5,848 nucleotides of DNA from Sphingomonas sp. GTDB taxonomy: Bacteria > Pseudomonadota > Alphaproteobacteria > Sphingomonadales > Sphingomonadaceae. The stretch spans positions 1 through 5,848 of the forward strand of contig JAFBAM010000292.1 of NCBI GenBank assembly GCA_019247755.1, read 5' to 3'. The position numbers and the translations under genes are program-made. The notes beneath the pieces were generated by a model. That model saw only the letters and a list, made by a program, of their open reading frames with translations, ran no database searches and was not told the origin of the DNA. Of the stretch, positions 1 to 4,694 are shown in pieces; the first letter of the stretch is position 1, and the number at the start of each line of letters is the position of its first letter.

Positions 1-110
1 TACGGCGCAGCTTCGTTACGGCAGTAAAGCTAACCTAGGTGGAGTCTTGGAGGAAGCACGGTGTCGCGAAACCGACACAATTGCTGTTTCCTGCGGTAAA
101 TCGGCAATAG
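1..110. other. Left-edge intergenic segment, no gene recognised
   Basis: This stretch lies downstream of the glycosyltransferase stop codon and is visibly less GC-rich than the genes. On the plus strand, reading from base 1 gives eight codons and then TAA at 25-27, so the tail of a convergent plus-strand gene could be present, but eight residues cannot establish this. A second plus frame stays open to about 189 by running into the antisense of the glycosyltransferase gene. I treat that as chance. No start codon with a convincing ribosome binding site opens a useful frame on either strand. The only structure seen is the inverted repeat at 61-78. Confidence 0.5.
61..78. repeat. Small perfect inverted repeat downstream of the glycosyltransferase gene
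   Basis: The arms are GTGTCG (61-66) and CGACAC (73-78), separated by six bases (CGAAAC on the plus strand). The hairpin would form in the 3' end of the minus-strand transcript about 33 bases after the glycosyltransferase stop codon. There is no T-run after it on the minus strand, so it is not a canonical intrinsic terminator. It could be an mRNA 3'-end stabilising hairpin, or chance: a 6-bp arm is short. Confidence 0.3.
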
Positions 111-1043
111 TTACTGCGGAGCCGCTAACGAAAGATAGGCGAGGCGCCGAAGCTCCCGCCGGCCCCTCGTCACGGTGTCCAGAATGAGGCCCGTGAAGAA
201 GCAAAGGACAGCGACGATCGTCATGCCCGTGACCAGGATTGCGGTCGGGAAACGAGGCACCAATCCGGTCTGGAAATAGGTAATGACCAGCGGGATCGCG
301 AGCACGATCGCGAGCGCAACCAGCAGCGCGCCGATCGTTCCGTAGAAGAGGACCGGACGCTCGACGCGGTAGAGCGTCACAATCGTTTTCAGGATCCGCC
401 AGCCATCTGAAAAGGTCGAGAGTTTCGAGGCGGAACCTTCCGGGCGCGCGCCATAGGCCGTTTCGATTTCGCCGACCGGCATCCGCAGCTCGAGCGCGTG
501 AACGCTCATCTCGGTCTCGATCTCGAAACCCGAGGAAAGGACAGGAAAGCTCTTCACGAAGCGCCTCGAGAAGACGCGGTATCCGGAGAAGATGTCGGTG
601 AAGCTGCGGCCGAAGAGGCCGGACAGCAATCCGGTGAAGAGCTTGTTTCCGAGGACGTGCCCGCCGCGATAGGCGTCCTTCTCTTCGTGGCGGCGAGTGC
701 CGACCACCATGTCGAACTGCTCCGCCAGCAACAGGTCGACCATCTGCGGCGCCGACTTCGGATCATAGGTGAGGTCGCCATCGGCCATGACGTAGACGTC
801 GGCGTCGATGTCGGCGAACATCCGTCGGACGACATGCCCCTTGCCCTGCTGGCGCTCGGTGCGAACGGTTGCGCCGGCCTCTGCCGCGACTTCCCGCGTC
901 CGGTCACGGCTATTGTTGTCGTAGACGTAGACGATCGCGCCGGGCAGCGCCGCACGGAAGCCAGCGACGGTCGCCGCAATCGCGGCCTCCTCGTTATAGC
1001 AGGGGAGCAGCACGGCAATCTTCGGCGACGCAGCGGCGTTCAA
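111..1043 (-). CDS. Family-2 glycosyltransferase, polyprenyl-phosphate-sugar type, membrane anchored
   Basis: This 310-residue protein should transfer a sugar from a nucleotide donor, probably to a polyprenyl-phosphate, at the cytoplasmic face of the inner membrane; donor and acceptor cannot be told from sequence. The GT-A domain spans about residues 7-225. It opens with KIAVLLPCYNEE (8-19), followed by YDNNSRDRT (41-49), an acidic metal/nucleotide site MADGD (86-90) in the DxD position, and SGYRVFSRRF (153-162) and GFEIETE (172-178), typical of the dolichyl-phosphate-mannose-synthase-like branch. Two hydrophobic helices follow (about 233-257 and 266-289), then a short basic tail. Length suits this branch. 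The start is TTG: GAGGGGG (1049-1055) lies five bases upstream, no ATG or GTG lies before the first beta strand, and the next GTG would remove catalytic sequence. The gene is last in the tig-cupin run, 37 bases after the cupin stop. The family is clear; the product is not. Confidence 0.93.
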   Translation of the reverse strand: MNAAASPKIAVLLPCYNEEAAIAATVAGFRAALPGAIVYVYDNNSRDRTREVAAEAGATVRTERQQGKGHVVRRMFADIDADVYVMADGDLTYDPKSAPQMVDLLLAEQFDMVVGTRRHEEKDAYRGGHVLGNKLFTGLLSGLFGRSFTDIFSGYRVFSRRFVKSFPVLSSGFEIETEMSVHALELRMPVGEIETAYGARPEGSASKLSTFSDGWRILKTIVTLYRVERPVLFYGTIGALLVALAIVLAIPLVITYFQTGLVPRFPTAILVTGMTIVAVLCFFTGLILDTVTRGRRELRRLAYLSLAAPQ

Positions 1044-1080
1044 GCAAACCCCCTCGATAACGCAGCAGCTATAGAGGGCA

Positions 1081-2004
1081 TCAGGCGGCGGCGTCGAGCC
1101 GGGCCGTGGTGACGTGAAGAAGCCGGAAGTCCCTGCTCATGCCGGCGAGCTTCCACGCGTCGCCGGGCGGAATCACGAACGCGTCAGTTGCAGCCAATGA
1201 CTTGCCATTCAGCTTTGCGCGCCCGTCAAGCACGAAGCCGAACACCAGCTCTCCGTCGTGCGACGGGAAATCGAGGCTTGTCGCGTCCGCCGGCCGCATC
1301 GTCCTAACCTCGCACAAGCCGCCAGTCGCGGCGAGCATCTGCGTGTCCTGCGCCTCGGCGCCGAGGAAAGGCGTCCAGGGCGTCGTCTCTGCGACATGAT
1401 GCAGGAACCTCTGTCCCGAGTAGAGGCCCTCGCGGCGTTCGCCGCGGGGAAGCGTCATCTCATGATCGGCAAAGGTCTCGTGCGCCGCCGGAGCGGTGAT
1501 CTCGACCACCTCGAGCGCGCCGGAGCTTTCAAGCACGCGGTGACGTAATTCCGGCGGCTGGAGCACCAGATCGCCCTCGTTCATGACGAACGGCTCGCCC
1601 TGGTCCTGATACACGACGCGCACCCAGCCGCGCCGAACATAGATCATCTGCAGGGCGATGCGGTGATAATGGACCCAATCCGAAACCGGGCCGCCGCCCG
1701 GGATCGAGATGTGCGAGGCGATGTAGCGGCCGCCCAGACGACTGGGGATGAGGTCGCGGTAGAGCATTCCCGCCCTGCCCTGACCCGCTGCCGCGCCAGC
1801 TTTGGTCAGCACGGACTCCGGCTTAAACGGCGGGAGTCCGGCAGGAAGGGGCGTCGCGTCCGGCTTGGACAATCGGACGCGCTCCCGCTCCTTGCTGAGG
1901 AGCACAGTATGCGGATCGTCCGCCGGATAGATGACATCGATCCGGAAACCGGCGGCGCGCAACAAATCGAGCGCGGCGTCGAAATCCTCGCGGACGATGT
2001 CCAG
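1081..2004 (-). CDS. Cupin-domain (bicupin) protein, probable CTG start
   Basis: The 307-residue protein has two cupin barrels; no reaction can be assigned. The first barrel (about 95-175) keeps H112-x-H114, GDLVLQPPELRH and H155, but the usual motif-1 glutamate position appears to be Gln (Q119). The second barrel (about 215-305) keeps HDGEL and FVIPPGDAW but lacks the motif-2 histidine, so it is probably non-metal-binding. Residues 1-45, with AGFRIDVIYPADDP (18-31), resemble a half glyoxalase/VOC module (inference). Start choice: the frame has no ATG, GTG or TTG between the upstream stop at 2095 and TTG at 1965, and that TTG has no ribosome binding site and would cut into the N-terminal helix. 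CTG at 2002-2004 lies eight bases after AAGGG and four bases after the tig stop. The alternative is a 294-residue protein starting at 1965. Translation is probably coupled to tig. Confidence 0.85.
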   Translation of the reverse strand: MDIVREDFDAALDLLRAAGFRIDVIYPADDPHTVLLSKERERVRLSKPDATPLPAGLPPFKPESVLTKAGAAAGQGRAGMLYRDLIPSRLGGRYIASHISIPGGGPVSDWVHYHRIALQMIYVRRGWVRVVYQDQGEPFVMNEGDLVLQPPELRHRVLESSGALEVVEITAPAAHETFADHEMTLPRGERREGLYSGQRFLHHVAETTPWTPFLGAEAQDTQMLAATGGLCEVRTMRPADATSLDFPSHDGELVFGFVLDGRAKLNGKSLAATDAFVIPPGDAWKLAGMSRDFRLLHVTTARLDAAA

Positions 2005-2008
2005 CGCG

Positions 2009-3646
2009 TCAGCCCTTTTTGGCGGACTTCTTCGCCTTCGCCGCAGGCTTGGCTTCCGCTTTGGCCGCGGGAGCCTTGGCGCCAGCGGCGTCCTTCAGCG
2101 GCTTGGCCGGCTTCGGCTTGGGCGAGGCTTTCTCGACCGGGCCCTTTGCAGGCGCTTCAGCGACGAGCTTGTCCTCATCCTTCGCTGCAGCCTTGGCCTT
2201 GTCCTTGGGCGCAGCCTTTCCCGCGGCTTTGCTCGGGGCAGGCTTGGCCTTCGCCTTGCCGCCGTGATCATGAGCGTGGTCGTGGCCGCAGCCCGGGCCG
2301 TGAACATGGCCTTCCTCGGACTCGAGCTCGGCCTCGACCTCGGCGCGGGTCGCCTTGCGGTCGTTGATCTTTGAGCGCGCGAACAGGAAGTCGACGACCT
2401 TGTCCTCGTACAGCGGAGCGCGAAGCTGCGCCGCCGCCATCGGCTCCTGCTGGATGTAGCGGATGAAGGTCTCGCGATCCTTGCCCTGATACTGGGCGGC
2501 GGCCTGCATGATCAGGCGGTTCATCTCGGGCTCCGTCACGTCGACGCCGTTGGCGGCACCGATCTCGGACAGGAGCAGGCCGAGACGAACCCGGCGCTCG
2601 GCGATCTTGCGATATTCGCCGGCCTCGTCTTCGATTTCCTTCAGCGCCTTATCCGGATCTTCCTCGTGGCTCGCCTCGTGGCGAAGTTGCTGGACGATGT
2701 TCTGATATTCGGCGTCGACCATCGTTTCGGGCACCTGGAAGTCATGGCGCTCGGCGAGATTGTCGAGCAGCTGGCGCTTCATGTGCGTCCGGGTGAGGCC
2801 GTTCAGCTCTTGCACCTGCTGGTCGCGGATGATGCCCTTCAGCTGGTCGAGATCGGCCATGCCGAGGGTCTTGGCGAATTCGTCGTCGACCTTGTTGTCG
2901 CTGCCGGTCTTCACCGCCTTAACCGTGACCGCGAAGGTCGCGTCCTTGCCCTTGAGATTCGCGGCCGGATAATCGGCGGGGAAGGTGACCATCACCTCGC
3001 GGCTGTCCCCAGCCTTGGCGCCGACCAACTGGTCCTCGAAGCCGGGGATGAGGCGGCCCGAGCCGAGCTCGACCTGCATGTCCTCACCCTTGCCGCCCTC
3101 GAACGCAGTGCCGCCGGCCTTGCCCTCGAAGTCCATCACAACGAGGTCGCCCAGTTCGGCGGCATGCTTCTTGGGCGCATCGGTCCAGCGCTTGCTCTGG
3201 CTGGCGAGCTGCTGAAGCTGCTCGTCAACGGCCTTCTCATCGGGTTCGATCGTCAGCCGGTCGAGCTGGATATCGTCGATATTCGGAGCCGGGACGTCAG
3301 GCAGCGCCTCGAGGCTGATCTTCACCTCGGCGTCATTGCCCGGCTGATAGCCTTCATTGAGCTCGACCTGCGGCTGGAACGCCGGGCGGATCTTCTGCTC
3401 GGTCAGAAGCTGCTGGATGCCATCCTGGACGGCGCCCTGGAGCGCGTCACCGCGCAGGCTCTCGCCGTGCATCTTGCGGATCAGGTTCGGTGGGACCTTG
3501 CCCGGCCGGAAGCCCGGCATGCGGATCTGCGGCGCAATGCGTTTCACTTCCTGCTCGACCCGCGCCTCGATGTCCTCGGCGGGAATGGTCAGCATGAAGG
3601 CGCGCTTCAGGCCCTCGTTCTCAGTCTCGACAGTCTTGATGGTCAC
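2009..3646 (-). CDS. tig: Trigger factor, ribosome-associated chaperone and peptidyl-prolyl isomerase, with an unusual C-terminal tail
   Basis: Trigger factor binds near the ribosomal exit tunnel (L23) and shields nascent chains. The 545-residue product has the ribosome-binding domain with the signature MPGFRPGKVP (43-52), an FKBP-type PPIase domain (about 160-245, with GDLVVMDFEGK and LIPGFEDQLVGA), and the helical C-terminal domain (about 255-440). After residue 445 comes a tail not found in the roughly 430-residue E. coli protein. It contains a His/Cys cluster (447-461: six His, one Cys) and then 82 residues with about 24 Lys and 28 Ala, plus Pro. The GTG start at 3644-3646 gives the expected N-terminus TIKTVETEN. 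The open frame runs on to 3721, but only through the spacer and the tRNA gene, so it is not coding there. The ribosome binding site is weak (GGGA/GAG). tRNA-Leu lies 45 bases upstream and the cupin gene 4 bases downstream. Identity is certain; tail function is unknown. Confidence 0.97.
   Translation of the reverse strand: MTIKTVETENEGLKRAFMLTIPAEDIEARVEQEVKRIAPQIRMPGFRPGKVPPNLIRKMHGESLRGDALQGAVQDGIQQLLTEQKIRPAFQPQVELNEGYQPGNDAEVKISLEALPDVPAPNIDDIQLDRLTIEPDEKAVDEQLQQLASQSKRWTDAPKKHAAELGDLVVMDFEGKAGGTAFEGGKGEDMQVELGSGRLIPGFEDQLVGAKAGDSREVMVTFPADYPAANLKGKDATFAVTVKAVKTGSDNKVDDEFAKTLGMADLDQLKGIIRDQQVQELNGLTRTHMKRQLLDNLAERHDFQVPETMVDAEYQNIVQQLRHEASHEEDPDKALKEIEDEAGEYRKIAERRVRLGLLLSEIGAANGVDVTEPEMNRLIMQAAAQYQGKDRETFIRYIQQEPMAAAQLRAPLYEDKVVDFLFARSKINDRKATRAEVEAELESEEGHVHGPGCGHDHAHDHGGKAKAKPAPSKAAGKAAPKDKAKAAAKDEDKLVAEAPAKGPVEKASPKPKPAKPLKDAAGAKAPAAKAEAKPAAKAKKSAKKG
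2013..2017 (-). promoter_or_regulatory. Ribosome binding site deciding the CTG start of the cupin gene
   Basis: AAGGG (within AAAAAGGGC on the minus strand) is formed by the last lysine and glycine codons of tig. It lies eight bases before CTG 2004-2002, a normal spacing. No comparable site precedes the TTG at 1965. Ribosomes finishing tig at 2009-2011 would stop beside this site, which favours re-initiation. Confidence 0.55.
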
Positions 3647-3691
3647 GTTGCTCGATCCCGATGAAAATTTTGGGCGTCCTGACGCGGCGGT

Positions 3692-3776
<85 letters not shown>

Positions 3777-3798
3777 GCGGACGCTTGAAGGTGGCGGC

Positions 3799-3826
3799 CC
3801 TATAACAGGCACTCCCTGTTCGGCAA
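3799..3826 (-). promoter_or_regulatory. Probable sigma-70-type promoter for tRNA-Leu, perhaps also tig
   Basis: On the minus strand, TTGCCG (3821-3826) as -35 and TATAGG (3799-3804) as -10 are separated by 16 bases. Transcription would begin about 15 bases before the mature tRNA 5' end, leaving a short leader for RNase P. No promoter of similar quality lies between the tRNA and tig, so tig may be read from here by continuing through the tRNA gene. The call rests on motif match and position only. Confidence 0.5.
3804..3820. repeat. Dyad in the spacer of the tRNA-Leu promoter
   Basis: The arms AACAGG (3804-3809) and CCTGTT (3815-3820) are perfect inverted repeats separated by CACTC. The dyad fills the -10/-35 spacer and touches the proposed -10. 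It could be an operator, or chance given the short arms. Confidence 0.3.
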
Positions 3827-3862
3827 CCCGCAACCCTCTCATACGCCCGGCGTTCTCGGATC

Positions 3863-3869
3863 AAAGGAG
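3863..3869 (+). promoter_or_regulatory. Strong ribosome binding site of the proline-rich small gene
   Basis: AAAGGAG, close to the full anti-Shine-Dalgarno complement, lies seven bases before ATG 3877. It is the best ribosome binding site in the window. It sets the start of the small gene, whose open frame otherwise extends back through the antisense of the tRNA gene. Confidence 0.75.
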
Positions 3870-3876
3870 CCTCTCC

Positions 3877-4056
3877 ATGCAGCAACTGCCACCGATCCCC
3901 GAACAGCCGGAGCCGGACACGCCCGAACCTTCTCAGCCGGGCCAGCCGACGCCCGCCCCGCCGGAAACCCCGACCCACACGCCGGACATCGATGTGCCGT
4001 CGCCGGCTTCGCCAGGGACTGCGCCGCCAACGACGCCCATCTCTCCGGTCGGCTAG
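3877..4056 (+). CDS. Small proline-rich protein, 59 residues, function unknown
   Basis: I do not recognise a named family. The product starts MQQLPPIPEQPEP and has 21 prolines in 59 residues, with Glu, Asp, Thr, Ser and Gln between them. It has no Cys, Lys or Arg, no hydrophobic segment and no signal peptide, so it should be an acidic, extended, disordered cytosolic peptide. There are three Pro-Pro pairs (5-6, 28-29, 50-51), which may make translation partly EF-P dependent. The coding case is AAAGGAG seven bases before ATG, GC in about three quarters of third positions, mostly CCG proline codons, and a stop placed exactly against the convergent lipoprotein gene. It is the only plus-strand gene here and the only one with a visible ATG start. 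No clear promoter was found, although TATAAC at 3801-3806 could be a -10 without a good -35. The main doubt is whether so short and biased an ORF is conserved. Confidence 0.65.
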   Translation: MQQLPPIPEQPEPDTPEPSQPGQPTPAPPETPTHTPDIDVPSPASPGTAPPTTPISPVG

Positions 4057-4682
4057 CGCCGTAGTTGGGCGGAGGCGACGATCGCTTCGAAATCGGGCAG
4101 CGCCGCGTCATAATAATGCGACTTCGCGGCATCGAGCAGGATCAGGTAGAGCTGGCCGTTGATCACCGCGCCGACCGCGCGGCCGCGCCGCCAAAGCTCG
4201 TCATCGTCGAGATGCTCGTAATCGAGCTGGAAGCCGTTCGCAGCGCCGAGGAACGGACGGGGCTGGAGCGAGACTGTGCGGAAATCGACCGCTCCGCCGC
4301 GAACGCGGTACAGGCTCTCGATCATCGACGCGACTTCGGGCGGAGTCATGTTGGAGCGGAAGATCGGCACCTGCTGGCTCCTCGTGCGCCGCTGGCGGAT
4401 CAGGCTCTTGCCGTCCTTCAAGCCGGTGACGAAGCTGATGCCGTCGAGTAGCGGGCCGTTCTGGGTCCAGTCCTCGACCTGGCGGATATCCTCGAAGAAA
4501 ATGGGACGATGGCGGTTCCAGGGGCGCGGCGCAGTGACAATCAAGGTGTCGTCGCCAACCGAAACGCGCTGCACGCGGACACCGCTATAGTCGCTGAAGC
4601 CGCCATAATCGCCGCCGGTCGAGGAGCAGGCTGCCAGCGCAAACGACGTACCGAGGAGGGTGAATTTCAGTCCGGGTTTCAC
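4053..4682 (-). CDS. Predicted lipoprotein of unknown function, partner of the M48 protease gene
   Basis: The 209-residue product has a lipoprotein signal peptide: basic start MKPGLK, hydrophobic core, and lipobox LAAC with the acylated cysteine at 19. Ser at +2 rather than Asp suggests outer-membrane sorting, if Lol rules from E. coli hold. A Gly/Ser/Tyr-rich linker (20-34) precedes a mixed alpha/beta domain (about 36-209). The domain ends in a strand GAVINGQLYLILLDA (171-185) followed by a helix (LPDFEAIVASA), a pattern reminiscent of PsbP/LpqN-like ends. I do not recognise a named family. The start is GTG 4680-4682, with GAGGAG (4689-4694) six bases upstream. The frame opens earlier at 4733, but that would bury the signal peptide. 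The M48 stop lies 10 bases upstream and overlaps the ribosome binding site, so the two are probably coupled. The stop codon interlocks with that of the proline-rich gene. Confidence 0.85.
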   Translation of the reverse strand: MKPGLKFTLLGTSFALAACSSTGGDYGGFSDYSGVRVQRVSVGDDTLIVTAPRPWNRHRPIFFEDIRQVEDWTQNGPLLDGISFVTGLKDGKSLIRQRRTRSQQVPIFRSNMTPPEVASMIESLYRVRGGAVDFRTVSLQPRPFLGAANGFQLDYEHLDDDELWRRGRAVGAVINGQLYLILLDAAKSHYYDAALPDFEAIVASAQLRR

Positions 4683-4688
4683 TCGTCT

Positions 4689-4694
4689 CTCCTC
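4689..4694 (-). promoter_or_regulatory. Ribosome binding site setting the lipoprotein GTG start
   Basis: GAGGAG on the minus strand lies six bases before GTG 4682-4680 and overlaps the TGA stop (4693-4695) of the M48 gene. This favours the GTG start over the longer frame from 4733 and suggests translational coupling between the two genes. Confidence 0.7.

Noticed and set aside
91..119. Imperfect hairpin CTGCGGTAA / TTACTGCGG as a terminator
   Set aside because: It pairs only with wobble or mismatch, overlaps the glycosyltransferase stop codon and has no T-run.
2..189. Plus-strand frame open from the left edge to a stop at 187-189
   Set aside because: Half of it is antisense to the glycosyltransferase gene, and the part before 110 has no recognisable protein character. 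The possible tail of an upstream gene cannot be judged from a few codons.
16..204. 62-codon minus-strand frame at the left edge
   Set aside because: It overlaps the glycosyltransferase C-terminus in another frame, has no ribosome binding site or family features, and has the composition of a shadow frame.
498..1112. 204-codon plus-strand open frame antisense to the glycosyltransferase
   Set aside because: It reads as the low-complexity Arg/Val/Asp/Glu-rich mirror of a real gene, with no family features.
1663..2374. Long plus-strand frames over the cupin/tig junction
   Set aside because: Their repetitive Arg/Pro/Leu-rich translations are the antisense of the tig Lys/Ala tail, not proteins.
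2666..3664. 332-codon plus-strand open frame antisense to tig
   Set aside because: tig is unmistakable on the other strand. The antisense frame is open because of GC-rich codon bias, has no recognisable domain and no good ribosome binding site.
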